A stretch of DNA of 64,000 bases from Myxococcales bacterium. GTDB lineage: Bacteria; Myxococcota_A; Polyangia; Polyangiales; Houyiibacteriaceae. Below the pieces are notes generated by a model. That model saw only the letters and a list, made by a program, of their open reading frames with translations, did not search any database and was not told where the DNA came from. Made by a program: the position numbers and the translations under genes. The DNA is taken from positions 1 to 64,000 of the forward strand of contig JAHEEE010000011.1 of the NCBI GenBank assembly GCA_024640845.1, read 5' to 3'. Positions 26,742 to 37,818 of this stretch are shown here, in pieces (the stretch's first letter is position 1; every line of letters starts with the position of its first letter).

Positions 26742-27821
26742 CTAAGATACCGCGGCGAGCGTCGCCGGCCTCGGCGCTCGTCGACCAGTCGCAGCAACGG
26801 CGGTCACCCGTCGCACCAAACGCATGTAGTCCTCCGCGCCATGGCTCTTCGGCGCGTACTCGAAGATCGTCTGCTTCGCGCTCGGCGCCTCGCGAAGCTT
26901 GGTGTTGATGCGTATCGGATCGTAGCAGCGGCCCTCGAAGTGCTGCCGAAGGGTCAGGATGGCTTCGCGCGAGATACGATTGCGTACGTCGAAGAAGGTC
27001 GGGACCACGCCCAGAAGCTCCACCTCGTGCTGTAGAAGCTCACGAACGTTGCGAATCGTTCGCAGCACCTGCTTGACGCCGACGAGCGAAAGATAGTCGC
27101 AGGCGACCGGCACGACCACGCTATCGGCATAGACCATCGCATTCTGGTTCATCAGCGAGAGCGCCGGTGCGCAGTCGATCACGACCGTGTCGTACTCGCG
27201 GCACGCGTCCCCGAGGCGCTCGCGCATGATGCGGTCACGGTTCGGGCGTTCGGCGAGGAAGAGCTCCGCGGCGGCCAAGGTCTCGTTCGAAGTGAGCACA
27301 TCGAGCCCGTCGCGCACCGGTACCGCGACCTCAGACGCCTTCGCTCCGTTGACCAGCACGTGGTAGAGCGTGCGCTGCCCTGCGATTCCGAGCGAAGCGC
27401 CGACGTTCCCCTGTCCGTCCGCATCGATCAAGAGCACGCGCCGCCCGGATTCAGAGAGACCGGCAGCCAGATTGATCGCCGTGGTCGTCTTACCGGTCCC
27501 ACCCTTGTGATTGAATACCGCGATGCGCTTCGGCCCGGAACGCAGCAGCCCGACTCGGCTCTGCCGCTGCTGGCCGCGCTCGCGGCACTCGGTTGTGCAG
27601 TAGTAACGCCGGCTCCCGTCGCCGACGCTCATTTGGTACGGAAACTCGATCTCGAAGGTCGCCCCGCAGGTGTCGCACGCGTGCACGCCGTCGGCGCCGA
27701 GCAGCAAGCGCTGCTGGCAACCAGTCGAGCATACGTACACGTATTGCCCCTTCTCCTCGCGAACCTGATAGCGAAAGCGAGCCTCGAAGGTTCTTTCACA
27801 CACGTGACAAGTCGACTGCAT
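26742..27821 (-). CDS. ParA-family ATPase with tandem N-terminal zinc-finger-like repeats
   Basis: 359 residues. The first ~80 residues hold two repeats of Cys-x2-Cys-x~24-Cys-x3-Cys ([12 protein letters not shown]...CSTGC and [12 protein letters not shown]...CTTEC), likely two zinc-binding modules. From about 100 a complete ParA/MinD-like ATPase follows: deviant Walker [33 protein letters not shown], and [16 protein letters not shown] (Walker B/switch II). Such ATPases segregate or position DNA or protein cargo on the nucleoid. The zinc repeats sit where plasmid ParA proteins carry an HTH. Partner: the RHH-like gene 8 nt downstream. Confidence 0.85.
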   Translation of the reverse strand: MQSTCHVCERTFEARFRYQVREEKGQYVYVCSTGCQQRLLLGADGVHACDTCGATFEIEFPYQMSVGDGSRRYYCTTECRERGQQRQSRVGLLRSGPKRIAVFNHKGGTGKTTTAINLAAGLSESGRRVLLIDADGQGNVGASLGIAGQRTLYHVLVNGAKASEVAVPVRDGLDVLTSNETLAAAELFLAERPNRDRIMRERLGDACREYDTVVIDCAPALSLMNQNAMVYADSVVVPVACDYLSLVGVKQVLRTIRNVRELLQHEVELLGVVPTFFDVRNRISREAILTLRQHFEGRCYDPIRINTKLREAPSAKQTIFEYAPKSHGAEDYMRLVRRVTAVAATGRRAPRPATLAAVS

Positions 27822-27876
27822 TGACCACTCCCCGAGTTATCGAAGTACTTCCTGAAGTGGTTGAACCAGAAGCGCA

Positions 27877-27907
27877 GCGCGCGGTCAAAAAACCGCGCGC
27901 TCTTTTT
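27877..27907. terminator. Strong hairpin between parE and the ParA-like gene
   Basis: GCGCGCGGT (27877-27885) and ACCGCGCGC (27892-27900) form a perfect 9-bp G/C stem around a CAAAAA loop. TCTTTTT follows on the plus strand. Flanking genes are on the minus strand; read that way the hairpin lies just after the parE stop but lacks a trailing U-tract. It may end parE transcription or block antisense transcription from the left. Confidence 0.6.
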
Positions 27908-27912
27908 CGAGC

Positions 27913-29820
27913 TCAGACGTCGAGCTCGACGGCTTCGGCCTGCGGCGCGCGCTCCATGATGAACGAGAACCGGGCCGAGGGGTCCTTCCCCATGAGCTCG
28001 CTGAAAACTCGATCGGCCTCGAGCTCGCCATCGACCATCACGCGAAGCGCGCGACGGCGGCTTTTGTCGAGCGTCGTCTCCTTCAGCTCCGCCGCGGTCA
28101 TCTCGCCGAGACCCTTGAACCGACTGATGTCGACCTTCGCATTCTTCGGCGCCTCCGAAATGATACGGTCTCTCTCTTCGTCATCCAGTGCCCAGTGCAC
28201 ATCCTTGCCGATGTCGAGTCGGTAGAGCGGCGGTTGTGCCAAATAGACGTGCCCGGCCTTGATGAGCTGCGGCAGCAGCCGATAGAAGAAGGTGAGCAAG
28301 AGCGTGGCGATGTGGTGTCCGTCGCTGTCGGCGTCCATCAATAGGAAGATGCGCCCATAGCGGAGCTTGCTGATGTCGAAGTCCTTTCCGATGCCGCAAC
28401 CAAGCGCGCTCACGATGTCTTGAAGCTCGCGGTTGCCGAGTATCTGCGCCTGCGAAGCGCGCTCGGCGTTGAGCACTTTTCCGCGAAGCGGGAGAATCGC
28501 CTGCGTCTTTCGATCACGGCCCTGCTTGGCATTGCCGCCGGCGCTGTCACCCTCGACCAGGAAGAGCTCGCTGTCATCTGGGTTCGTGCTCGAGCAATCC
28601 GCGAGCTTGCCGGGGAGGTTCAGCCGATGACTCACCGCCGTCTTGCGCGACACCTGCTGGCTCGCGGCGCGGCTCGCAGCCCGCGCCCGCGCCGAGATGA
28701 TGACCCGCGCGATGATCGACTCGGCCGAGGTCTTGTTGTTGAGCAGCCACTGCTCGAAGGCCGTGCGTACCGAGGTCTCGATCTGTGCGGTCACCTCCGG
28801 ATTGTTCAGGCGGTCCTTGGTCTGCCCCTGGAACTGCGGCTCCTCGACATACACGCTGACGAGCGCGATCAATCCTTCCCGGATGTCGTCCGCCGTGAGC
28901 TTCACACCCTTCGGCGTGAGCTTCTGCGTTTCCATGTGATTGCGGATTGCTTTGGCGAGCCCTTGCTTGAAGCCGGTTTCATGCGTGCCGCCGGAACCAG
29001 TCGGGATTCCATTCGCATAGGAGCGAATCACCTCGTCGGTGGACTCCGTCCAACGAAGTGCGACCTCGAAGCGTGGCTCTTCCTCGTGCTCGATCGTGAA
29101 CGCATCCTTGTGTACTGGAGCCTTGCCGCGCTCGGAAACCAGCTTGTCGAGGAAATCGACGATACCGCCCGGATGCTCGAACTCCTGTTTGTCGCCGGTC
29201 TTCTCGTCGACGAAGACGATCTTCAGACCGCGGTGCAGGTAGGTCTTTGCCTCGAGCCGCTCGGCCACGCGGGCCGCATCGAAAGCGAGGCGCTTTCCAA
29301 AGATATCGGGATCGGGGCGAAAGTGAATCGACGTGCCCCGCTTGCTGGTCTTGCCTCCTTGCTTGAGCTTCGTCTTTGCCTTGCCGCGGCTGTACGTCTG
29401 CGAGTAGGTCTTGCCACCCCGCCAGACGGTCGCAGTCATGTCCGACGAAAGGGCGTTGACCACGGACGAGCCCACACCGTGAAGCCCGCCTGCGACTTGA
29501 TAACTCTTCCCTTCGAATTTCCCGCCCGCATGAAGCGTCGTGAGAATCAGCTCGAGCGCCGACTTCTTGAACTTCGGGTGTGGGTCGACGGGAATCCCGC
29601 GACCATTGTCGGTCACCGTCGCGCCGCGATGGTCGGCATCGAGCACGACTTCGATGCGGGTCGCATGCCCATTGATCGCCTCGTCGACCGAGTTGTCGAC
29701 GATCTCCCAGAGAAGATGGTGATACCCGTGGGGATCGGTGCCCCCAATGTACATCGCAGGACGTTTGCGGACGGGCTCCAGGCCCTCGAGAACGTCGATG
29801 TCTTTCGCGGTATACGCCAC
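27913..29820 (-). CDS. parE: DNA topoisomerase IV subunit B (ParE)
   Basis: 635 residues, ParE rather than GyrB length (it lacks the ~170-residue GyrB insert). GHKL ATPase motifs: [27 protein letters not shown] and [21 protein letters not shown] motifs [15 protein letters not shown] (catalytic Glu) and [12 protein letters not shown]-terminal [13 protein letters not shown]. With ParC it decatenates daughter chromosomes and relaxes supercoils. GTG start overlaps the parC TAG by one base, so the subunits are translated in tandem. The assignment to topo IV over gyrase rests on length and operon form. Confidence 0.9.
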   Translation of the reverse strand: MAYTAKDIDVLEGLEPVRKRPAMYIGGTDPHGYHHLLWEIVDNSVDEAINGHATRIEVVLDADHRGATVTDNGRGIPVDPHPKFKKSALELILTTLHAGGKFEGKSYQVAGGLHGVGSSVVNALSSDMTATVWRGGKTYSQTYSRGKAKTKLKQGGKTSKRGTSIHFRPDPDIFGKRLAFDAARVAERLEAKTYLHRGLKIVFVDEKTGDKQEFEHPGGIVDFLDKLVSERGKAPVHKDAFTIEHEEEPRFEVALRWTESTDEVIRSYANGIPTGSGGTHETGFKQGLAKAIRNHMETQKLTPKGVKLTADDIREGLIALVSVYVEEPQFQGQTKDRLNNPEVTAQIETSVRTAFEQWLLNNKTSAESIIARVIISARARAASRAASQQVSRKTAVSHRLNLPGKLADCSSTNPDDSELFLVEGDSAGGNAKQGRDRKTQAILPLRGKVLNAERASQAQILGNRELQDIVSALGCGIGKDFDISKLRYGRIFLLMDADSDGHHIATLLLTFFYRLLPQLIKAGHVYLAQPPLYRLDIGKDVHWALDDEERDRIISEAPKNAKVDISRFKGLGEMTAAELKETTLDKSRRRALRVMVDGELEADRVFSELMGKDPSARFSFIMERAPQAEAVELDV

Positions 29821-32174
29821 TACTCCTCCGGAAAGACGGGAATCTCGGGTTCCTGATAGACTTCGGACTCGATCGCACCGCGGGTGAAGAGCTGAAAGCC
29901 CTTCCCGCCTCGCGAAACGACATCGTACTTGCGGAGCGTGACCCGGTACTCGCTCCCGCCTTCCCGCTGCGCGATCAGCACGTCATCTTCGTACGCGAGC
30001 ACCCGCGCCCCGACGACATAGTCGTCCTTGCCGAGCTTGATCAGCATCACGCCCCGCCCTGCGCCCGCCAGCAACGAAACGTCATCCGCCTCGCAGACCA
30101 GCGCGCGTCGCTGCTTCGTAATGCAGGCGATGCACTCCTCCGCGAACACAGGCGCCACGTAGATCACCTCGTCGCCCTGCTTGGGCCGAGTGAACTTGCG
30201 GCCGGAGCGCGTCGATGGGTCGCGATGGCTGCGAAGCGAGAATCGAAGCGCCAAGCCACCTCGCGTCACCGCGATCGCATATGGCTCCTCGGGCTCCTCG
30301 GCGTTCTCGTCGGCCGGCGGCACCTCCAGGAACCGCGGATCGAAGCCCATCGCGCCGACGATGCGCTCCCCGTCGGCCATCTTGAACAAGGTCTGGAGCG
30401 GCGTGCCATGCCCCGTAGTCGCCGGGATATCCACGATGCGAGTCACGTAGCAAACCCCATGACTGCTGAAAAACGCGACCGTGCTTTTGGTGGACCCCGC
30501 CAGCACCGCCAGCACACGGTCACCTTTTCGCACTCGGGTCGAGGCGACGTCCTTGAGCTTACCTTGCCGCTTCACCCAGCCTTGCTCCGTGACCACGACC
30601 ATCGCGTCCTCGTCGACGATGAACGCTTCGGCGTCGAACTCGGGTTCGTCGAGCTTTGCGGTGATGCGGGTCCGGCGCGGGTCGGCATAGGTCGATGCCA
30701 GCTCTTGAAGCTCCGCCCGGATGAGCTTCCAGCGCGCGGCCGGGCTCTTCAGCAATCGCTGCACCCGGCTGGCTTCCTTGAGTTTCTGGTCGAGCTCGCG
30801 CCGAATCTCGAGCATTTGGAGCTTTGCAAGCCGGTAGAGCTTGAGCTCCAGAATCGCATCTGCTTGAAGGTCGTCGAGGCCGAAGCGCTTCATCAGCTTC
30901 ACCGCGGCGTCGGCCTTGCCCTCGGAGCGGCGGATGATTCGAATCGCCTCGTCGAGGGCATCGAAGATGATGACGAAGCCTTCGAGGATGTGGATGCGCT
31001 TGAGGAGCTGGTCGAGCTCGAACTCGAGGCGCTTCGTGACGACCTCCATCCGGAAGTCGAGAAAATGCCGGAGGATGGCCTTGAGCCCAATCCGTTGGGG
31101 CGCCGCAACCTCGGGGCTATGAGTGGGCACGAGGCAGGTGAGGTTCACTTGCACGTTCGTCTGGAGAGGCGTGTTCTTGTACAGGTACGCCATGACGAGG
31201 TTCGGGTCCGCGCCCTTCTTCATCTCGCAGACGATGCGGCAGTCCTCGGTGCTCTCGTCTCGCACGTCGATGAGCCCAGGCAGCCTTTTCGCGATGATCA
31301 CCTCGGCGATCTTCTCGACGACGGCCCGTCGCTCGACCGAGTAAGGAATCGAGTGAATTACGATCAGCGGCTCGCCCGACCTCTGCTTTTCGGTCTTCCA
31401 CTCTCCGCGAAGCTTGAGCGACCCTTGTCCCGTCTCGTATGCCGAGCCGAGCTCGTCCTTACTGCTGATCAGCTCTCCGCCGGTCGGGAAGTCGGGACCT
31501 TTGACGAACTTCATGAGCTGCTTGGTGGTGAGATCCCCGTCGATGAGCGCGACGCACGCCTGAATCACCTCGTTCAAATTGTGAGGCGGAATCGAGGTTG
31601 CCATCCCAACTGCAATGCCCTGAGAGCCATTCACCAAGAGGTTGGGAAAGCGCGCGGGCAGCACTACCGGCTCGAACAGCCGTCCGTCGTAGTTGGGTCG
31701 GAAGGCGACCGTCTTCTTCGCGAGCTCGACCAGGAGCTCGTCTGAAAGCTTCTGAAGCCTCGCCTCCGTGTAGCGCATGGCCGCCGCCGAATCGCCGTCC
31801 GGCGAGCCGAAGTTGCCGCGACCGTCGACCAGAGGCTCTCGCATCGTGAAGGACTGCGCCATCCGCACGAGGGCGTCGTAGATGGCGGTGTCACCGTGCG
31901 GATGGAACTTGCCCATCACGTCGCCGACGATTGCGGCCGACTTCCGGTGCTTGACGTCGCTCCGAAGCCGGAGCTCGTTGTACATCGTATAGAGGATGCG
32001 CCGCTGGACGGGCTTGAGGCCGTCGCGCACGTCCGGGAGCGCACGCGAGGTAATGACGCTCAGCGCGTAGTTGAGGTAGCGCCGCTGGGCTTCGACGACG
32101 AGCGAAGCGTCCTCGATGCTGTCCATGGGCAGCTCGATCTGCGGAGCCCCCTTCTTCTTCCGACGACGCGCCAT
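29820..32174 (-). CDS. parC: DNA topoisomerase IV subunit A (ParC)
   Basis: 784 residues. Breakage-reunion domain with [20 protein letters not shown], the quinolone-pocket [17 protein letters not shown] (Thr at the GyrA Ser83 position, Asp at 87) and the catalytic Tyr in [21 protein letters not shown] and a long coiled coil follow. The beta-pinwheel C-terminal domain has only SRGGKGFQL as a possible remnant of the GyrA-box, supporting topo IV. It is upstream of parE with overlapping stop and start. Inhibitor-related sites are described only as landmarks; no phenotype is implied. Confidence 0.88.
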   Translation of the reverse strand: MARRRKKKGAPQIELPMDSIEDASLVVEAQRRYLNYALSVITSRALPDVRDGLKPVQRRILYTMYNELRLRSDVKHRKSAAIVGDVMGKFHPHGDTAIYDALVRMAQSFTMREPLVDGRGNFGSPDGDSAAAMRYTEARLQKLSDELLVELAKKTVAFRPNYDGRLFEPVVLPARFPNLLVNGSQGIAVGMATSIPPHNLNEVIQACVALIDGDLTTKQLMKFVKGPDFPTGGELISSKDELGSAYETGQGSLKLRGEWKTEKQRSGEPLIVIHSIPYSVERRAVVEKIAEVIIAKRLPGLIDVRDESTEDCRIVCEMKKGADPNLVMAYLYKNTPLQTNVQVNLTCLVPTHSPEVAAPQRIGLKAILRHFLDFRMEVVTKRLEFELDQLLKRIHILEGFVIIFDALDEAIRIIRRSEGKADAAVKLMKRFGLDDLQADAILELKLYRLAKLQMLEIRRELDQKLKEASRVQRLLKSPAARWKLIRAELQELASTYADPRRTRITAKLDEPEFDAEAFIVDEDAMVVVTEQGWVKRQGKLKDVASTRVRKGDRVLAVLAGSTKSTVAFFSSHGVCYVTRIVDIPATTGHGTPLQTLFKMADGERIVGAMGFDPRFLEVPPADENAEEPEEPYAIAVTRGGLALRFSLRSHRDPSTRSGRKFTRPKQGDEVIYVAPVFAEECIACITKQRRALVCEADDVSLLAGAGRGVMLIKLGKDDYVVGARVLAYEDDVLIAQREGGSEYRVTLRKYDVVSRGGKGFQLFTRGAIESEVYQEPEIPVFPEE

Positions 32175-32246
32175 CCGAGAATGCTCGCATGTAGCAGCCT
32201 CGCAAAAGGCGGGGCAACAAAAGCGTTTCAGAAAGTTCGACGCGCC

Positions 32247-33053
32247 CTAAGGTTTGTCGTCCACTGGCCAGAGATGATTGACCGGGAGCGCGCCCTGCCC
32301 GACCGAGAATGCTTCGCGGAGCGCGCCGCTGAGCCAGCGCTTGGCGAGCGCGACCGCCGATGGGATGTCGTCGCCGCGCGCGAGACGCGTTGCGATAGCC
32401 GCCGAGAGCGCGCAACCGGTGCCATGGAAGCGGCCGGACACGAGCTCGGTGGCCGCGAGCTCGATGATGACGCCATCGTGGAGGAGCACATCGGTCCCCT
32501 GGGCCGGGCCCTCGAGGTGCCCGCCCTTGACGAGCACGGCGCCCGACCCGAGCTGAGCGATCCGTTCTGCGGCCGTCCGGGCGTCGGCAATCGAGCGAAC
32601 CGGCATCTCGGCTAGCAGCCCCGCTTCGAGGGCGTTTGGGGTTACCAAGGCCGCCCTCGGCAGGATCGCTTCCTTGTAGGCCTCCACGACGTCGCCCCTG
32701 GCGAGCGGGCGGCCCCGACTGGGGAGCCAGACTGGATCGACGACCCATGGGAAGTCGCTCTCGGCCATGATCGATCCGACGACATGCACCACCGCGCGCG
32801 AGCCGAGGGCGCCCGTCTTGGCGGCCGCGGGTTTCAGATCCGCGAGTAAGCTGGAGAGCTGCGCCCGAAGCAAGTCCGGCGACAGCACCTCCACAGCCTC
32901 CACGCCTTTGGTGTTCTGCACGGTGATCAGCGTCGGCACGGCCGCCCCGTAGCCACCGTGCTGATGAATCGTCTTGAGGTCCGCCTGGAGCCCCGCACCG
33001 CCCGACGGATCCGAGCCGGCCACGCTAAGGACCACGGGAGCGGCGACACTCAT
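32247..33053 (-). CDS. thiD: Hydroxymethylpyrimidine / phosphomethylpyrimidine kinase
   Basis: 268 residues. ATG 33053 is used; the ORF-track start at 33455 runs into ppk2 in another frame. Ribokinase-fold motifs: VLSVAGSDPSGGAGLQADLKTI, the HMP-site segment PTLITVQNTKGV, VVDPVWLPSRGRPL and anion-hole SGRFHGTGCALSAAIA. It phosphorylates HMP and HMP-phosphate for thiamine diphosphate synthesis. Its ATG overlaps the ppk2 stop (ATGA). No other thi genes are in view. Thiamine diphosphate is the cofactor of the PDH E1 and Rieske-TPP enzymes encoded elsewhere in the window. Confidence 0.93.
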   Translation of the reverse strand: MSVAAPVVLSVAGSDPSGGAGLQADLKTIHQHGGYGAAVPTLITVQNTKGVEAVEVLSPDLLRAQLSSLLADLKPAAAKTGALGSRAVVHVVGSIMAESDFPWVVDPVWLPSRGRPLARGDVVEAYKEAILPRAALVTPNALEAGLLAEMPVRSIADARTAAERIAQLGSGAVLVKGGHLEGPAQGTDVLLHDGVIIELAATELVSGRFHGTGCALSAAIATRLARGDDIPSAVALAKRWLSGALREAFSVGQGALPVNHLWPVDDKP

Positions 33054-33931
33054 TGCTCTTCGAGCATTCTGCGGCATTTGGCCAACCCCGCCTTGGCCTC
33101 GTCGTCGACCTCTGGGTAGTCGACGCGGAGGCTCTCGAGGGTCTGTTGAACGATGCGCGCCACCTGCAGCCGCATGTAGGGTTTGCTGTCCGCGGGGATC
33201 GCGTACCACGGCGCCCAAGGGCGAGATGTCGCGTTGAGCGCTTCCTCGAACGCGTGCATGTAGTCGGGCCAGCGCTTGCGCTCTTCCACGTCGCCCTCGT
33301 TGAACTTCCAGTTCTTGCTCGGCTTGTCGATGCGTCGCAGAAAGCGCTCCTTCTGCTCGTCCAACGAGACGTTGAGAAAGAACTTCACGATGACGGTGCC
33401 GTTGTCGGCGAGATGCTTTTCGAAGTTGCGAATCGACTCGAAACGCTCGCCCCAAATGGTGTCCAAATCATAGCTCGGGAGTCGCTGCCCCTCGAGGTAC
33501 TCTGGATGGACCCGGACGACGAGCACCTCTTCATAGTGGCTCCGGTTGAACACCCCGATTCGACCGCGCTCCGGCAGCCGCCGCGCAATGCGCCATAGGA
33601 AGTCGTGATCGAGCTCCTCAGCCGACGGCGCCTTGAACGACGAGACCTGAAACCCGGCCGGGTTCACACCGGTGAAGACATGGCGGATCGTGCTGTCTTT
33701 GCCGCCGGCGTCCATCGCCTGAAACACGAAGAGCGCCGAGTAGTGGTCGTCGGCGTAGAGCTTGCGCTGGAGCTCCCCAATCGCCTCCGTCCGTTTTTCA
33801 CGCGCGTCCTCGAGAGCATCCTCGTCGACCTCCTCAGTCGGCCCCGTGGGCGCGTCGGCAAGGCGAAAGGACCCGTCGAAAGGAACGAGGAAGTCGCTTC
33901 GGGGCGCGGTCCAACGGTGCTCGTCGCTCAT
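33050..33931 (-). CDS. ppk2: Polyphosphate kinase 2 family phosphotransferase
   Basis: 293 residues, single PPK2 domain. Walker A-like FVFQAMDAGGKDSTIRHVF (about 65), GVNPAGFQVSSFKAPS, lid residues in RGRIGVFNRSHYEEVLVVRVH, and ISLDEQ-type segment VSLDEQKERFLRR. It transfers phosphate between polyphosphate and nucleotides; the GVNPAGFQVSSFK form fits the class that phosphorylates AMP and/or ADP, but class cannot be fixed by eye. ATG start is divergent from the dehalogenase gene and overlaps thiD at its stop. Confidence 0.9.
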   Translation of the reverse strand: MSDEHRWTAPRSDFLVPFDGSFRLADAPTGPTEEVDEDALEDAREKRTEAIGELQRKLYADDHYSALFVFQAMDAGGKDSTIRHVFTGVNPAGFQVSSFKAPSAEELDHDFLWRIARRLPERGRIGVFNRSHYEEVLVVRVHPEYLEGQRLPSYDLDTIWGERFESIRNFEKHLADNGTVIVKFFLNVSLDEQKERFLRRIDKPSKNWKFNEGDVEERKRWPDYMHAFEEALNATSRPWAPWYAIPADSKPYMRLQVARIVQQTLESLRVDYPEVDDEAKAGLAKCRRMLEEQ

Positions 33932-33981
33932 TGGACCGACTATATACCATTGCCGACTTTTCCCTTATCATCGGCCGCGCC

Positions 33982-34866
33982 GTGAGCACGATCTCTGCCG
34001 AAGACCCGCATCCGCGAAAGCGCGTCGCTGTCGAGGACAGCGAGATCTCCTTTGTAGATACTGACGGGGATGGGCCCATCGCTGTGTTCCTTCATGGAAA
34101 CCCGACGTCTTCCTATCTCTGGCGCAATGTAATCAAAGAGGTCGCGCCTGTCGCGCGCTGCCTCGCGCCCGACCTCATCGGAATGGGCGACTCGGGCGAG
34201 AGCTCTTCGGGGTATGGGTTCGTCGACCACCGACGCTACCTCGACGCCTGGTTCGATGCGGTCGTGGGCGACAAGCCCGTATTTCTGGTGATTCACGACT
34301 GGGGCTCGGGGCTCGGCTTCCATTGGGCACACCGCCACCCCACACAGGTTAGAGGCATCGCGTACATGGAAGCCGTCGTCCGCCCGATCGCCGGATGGGA
34401 GGAGTGGGCGGAGCCTGCGCGGAAGATCTTCCAAGCCATGCGCTCGCCGGCCGGCGAGGCGATCGTCCTCGAGAAGAACGTCTTCGTCGAGCGGATCTTG
34501 CCTGCGTCGATCATGCGCCCACTCAGCGCCGAAGAGACCGAGAGATACGGCGCTCGTTACACAGAGCCGGGCGAGTCGCGGCGCCCCACCCTCACCTGGC
34601 CCCGCCAGATCCCCATCGGCGGCGAACCAAAAGACGTTCACGACATCGTGAGCGCCTACGCCGAATGGCTCGCCCGAAGCGATGCATTGCCCAAGCTCTT
34701 CGTCAATGCCGAACCGGGCACCATTCTGATCGGCGCGCAGCGGGAGTTCGCGCGAGGCTGGCCCAACCAAGAAGAGATCACGGTCAAGGGCCTGCACTTC
34801 ATCCAAGAGGACTCACCGGCCGAGATCGGCCAGGCCGTCGCCGGCTTCGTACGAAAGCACGCATGA
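33982..34866 (+). CDS. Haloalkane dehalogenase (alpha/beta-hydrolase)
   Basis: 294 residues. GTG 33982 is preferred over the TTG at 33931 because it gives the family's N-terminal length and avoids overlap with ppk2. Catalytic pieces match the DhaA/LinB class closely: HGNPTSSYLW (halide-stabilising Asn), nucleophile Asp plus halide-binding Trp in IHDWGSGLGF, catalytic Glu in AYMEAVVRPI, and His in GLHFIQEDSP. It hydrolyses carbon-halogen bonds to alcohol and halide; natural substrate unknown. It is a single gene between divergent ppk2 and a convergent M48 gene (3-nt gap). Confidence 0.9.
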   Translation: MSTISAEDPHPRKRVAVEDSEISFVDTDGDGPIAVFLHGNPTSSYLWRNVIKEVAPVARCLAPDLIGMGDSGESSSGYGFVDHRRYLDAWFDAVVGDKPVFLVIHDWGSGLGFHWAHRHPTQVRGIAYMEAVVRPIAGWEEWAEPARKIFQAMRSPAGEAIVLEKNVFVERILPASIMRPLSAEETERYGARYTEPGESRRPTLTWPRQIPIGGEPKDVHDIVSAYAEWLARSDALPKLFVNAEPGTILIGAQREFARGWPNQEEITVKGLHFIQEDSPAEIGQAVAGFVRKHA

Positions 34867-34869
34867 GCC

Positions 34870-35709
34870 TCAGGGCAACGCTTCGGGGTTGATCCATTCA
34901 TCTGGAGGCGGTTGGCAGAGCGGGTCCTTCCCAGCCGCCCGGGCCATCTCGTACGCCTGCATCGCCGAGGGCAAGTTCTCATGGAGCCTCTCGATGCGTG
35001 TGGTATCCGCTGGGTGCGTCGACTGCCATTGCTTCGGCGCCTCGCCGCCTTGCTGCGCCATGTTCTGCCAAAGCGTAATCGCCTCCGCGGGATAGAACCC
35101 GGCCTGCGCCATGAACATCTGACCGACCTCGTCGGCCTCGCTTTCGTGCTTGCGGCTGAATGGCAGGAGCACACCGAACTGAGCCCCGACGCCGAGCCCG
35201 CCCACGATCATGTCCTGATACGCCGGCGCGGCCGCGCCAGTGGCCACGGATGCTGCGTTGACTGTCGCGTCCGCCAAAATCGATTGCGACATGCGCTCGT
35301 TGCCGTGTCGAAGCAGCACGTGCGACACCTCGTGCCCGAGCACCGCCGCAAGCTGCCCCGGCGTCACCGCGACCTCGAGCATGCCCGAATGCACGCCGAT
35401 CTTGCCACCGGGCAACGCGAACGCGTTGGGCGTGTTGTCCTCGAAGACGAGCACCTCCCAGCGCCCGCCGTCCGGCTGGTACTCGGCCGGGATGACCTCG
35501 AGGATCGCGCGCGCAACACAGATGACGTACTCGTTGACGCCGGGATCTCGGCTGAGCTTCCGCTCCGCCTTCAAGCTGGAGAACGTCGCGATGCCGATCG
35601 CGTCCATCTTGTCTTCGTTGATCAGCGTGAGCTGTCTGCGCCCGGTCATGGTCGTCGAACATGCCGAAACCGCGAGCGCCAAAGCCAATCCGAGGACCCC
35701 GATTCTCAC
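34870..35709 (-). CDS. M48-family zinc metalloprotease, lipoprotein
   Basis: 279 residues from GTG 35709, which gives a lipoprotein signal (VRIGVLGLALALAVSAC); the longer ORF-track start at 35748 overlaps hemB. M48 motifs: VFEDNTPNAFALPGGKIGVHSG, zinc motif LGHEVSHVLLRHG (HExxH), and third ligand region RKHESEADEVGQMFM. It resembles the periplasmic quality-control peptidases of the LoiP/YcaL type rather than HtpX, as it has no TM helices. Probable role: degradation of misassembled envelope proteins. Confidence 0.88.
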   Translation of the reverse strand: MRIGVLGLALALAVSACSTTMTGRRQLTLINEDKMDAIGIATFSSLKAERKLSRDPGVNEYVICVARAILEVIPAEYQPDGGRWEVLVFEDNTPNAFALPGGKIGVHSGMLEVAVTPGQLAAVLGHEVSHVLLRHGNERMSQSILADATVNAASVATGAAAPAYQDMIVGGLGVGAQFGVLLPFSRKHESEADEVGQMFMAQAGFYPAEAITLWQNMAQQGGEAPKQWQSTHPADTTRIERLHENLPSAMQAYEMARAAGKDPLCQPPPDEWINPEALP

Positions 35710-35722
35710 GCACGAACGATAG

Positions 35723-36751
<1,029 letters not shown>

Positions 36752-36823
36752 CCCTCGACTTGCCCGGCCTCGGCCCATGTGACAGGTCATAGGTTCGCAG
36801 AAAGCGGAAAGAGGAGTCCCTGC

Positions 36824-37081
36824 ATGTACCGATGTCAGCTTTGCAATCGAGTGTCGCGCCCCGGAGAGAGGGCGACGAAGGTGGTGACCGAGCGTCGTCC
36901 CGCCGAATACCCGAGCCGCGGCAAAGCACAGAAGGCAGGCTCCGGCCGCCGGTCGAAAGCGCAGGACGATCCGGGCGGGGCCGGCTACGAAATCGCCAAA
37001 GAAGCGATGGTTTGCCCCACCTGCGCTCAAGAGCAGCTCGCGAAGGATGCCGCCCAAGAGGCGGACTCCATCGGCATCTAG
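36824..37081 (+). CDS. Small zinc-ribbon-like protein
   Basis: 85 residues. ATG 36824 is selected by a GAGGAG Shine-Dalgarno 7 nt upstream. Two CxxC knuckles (YRCQLCNRV at the N-terminus, VCPTCAQE near the C-terminus) flank a basic Gly/Lys linker, suggesting one zinc ribbon. I do not recognise a named family; nucleic-acid binding is plausible. It sits between hemB and the ZIP-like gene on the same strand. Confidence 0.65.
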   Translation: MYRCQLCNRVSRPGERATKVVTERRPAEYPSRGKAQKAGSGRRSKAQDDPGGAGYEIAKEAMVCPTCAQEQLAKDAAQEADSIGI

Positions 37082-37119
37082 CAACGCCTGAACCCACTCG
37101 AATGTGGTAAGCCGGCTCG

Positions 37120-37818
37120 GTGCTGTGGCCGATCACGATCGTCGTTGGGTCCGTCGGTGCGGGCGCCATCTTGGGGCTCGTCGCGCCGGGGCGGGGACGC
37201 TGGCTCGATGCCGTTCGAACCTTCGCGATCGTGTCGGCAATCGCGGTCGTCGTCGGTCGACTGATCCCCGACGCGATGAGCGCAGCGGGTCCGCGAGTGT
37301 TGATCGCGGTGGCGGCAGCGTTCCTCGCTCCCTGGTTGATCGAGCGGGCCGCGCAAGAAGATCCGGAGCACGACCACTCGTCGACCAAAGGGCTCGAGCT
37401 CAGCTACTGGGGCTTGATGCTGCACAAGCTCGGTGACGGTGTTGCAATCGGGTCGTTCACCGGAGCGGCACACGCCGGACACCATCATGGCGATACGCTC
37501 ACCGCGATCGCGGCGCACTCCGTGCCCGTGACCGCGCTGATCACGCTCGCATTCACCGCAGCGCACGGACGCGCGAGCGGCATCCGGCGGGCCATCGGTC
37601 TGGCCGTGGTCGGCGTGCTTGGCGTCATCCTGGCGCAACGAACCTCACTCGGAAGTTGGGCCGCCGGCGAGCCTTGGATCGAGGCCGCCGTGAGCGGCCT
37701 TCTGTTACACGTCGTGACACACGACTGGGCGCACGAGCACGAACGCCCCGCACTACCCGGTTGGCCCCAAGTGATCGCCATCGCCGCAGGCATCGGGGTC
37801 TTGCTGCTCGGCCGCTAG
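37120..37818 (+). CDS. ZIP-like metal transporter homologue (divergent)
   Basis: 232 residues, GTG start, about seven TM helices. Two helices hold His-containing motifs at the places of the ZIP metal site: LMLHKLGDGVAIGSF (cf. HNFPEG) and AIAAHSVPVTALI (cf. HEIPH), with a His-rich stretch between them (GAAHAGHHHGD) and HDWAHEHE near the end. This suggests a ZIP-family relative that moves a divalent cation, but the motifs are altered and the call is moderate. Its TAG stop and the converging gene's stop share the palindrome CTAG. Confidence 0.6.
   Translation: MLWPITIVVGSVGAGAILGLVAPGRGRWLDAVRTFAIVSAIAVVVGRLIPDAMSAAGPRVLIAVAAAFLAPWLIERAAQEDPEHDHSSTKGLELSYWGLMLHKLGDGVAIGSFTGAAHAGHHHGDTLTAIAAHSVPVTALITLAFTAAHGRASGIRRAIGLAVVGVLGVILAQRTSLGSWAAGEPWIEAAVSGLLLHVVTHDWAHEHERPALPGWPQVIAIAAGIGVLLLGR

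Noticed and set aside
32247-33455. Extended 402-aa thiD ORF
   Set aside because: The first ~134 codons overlap ppk2 in another frame; the ATGA junction at 33050-33053 is the natural start.
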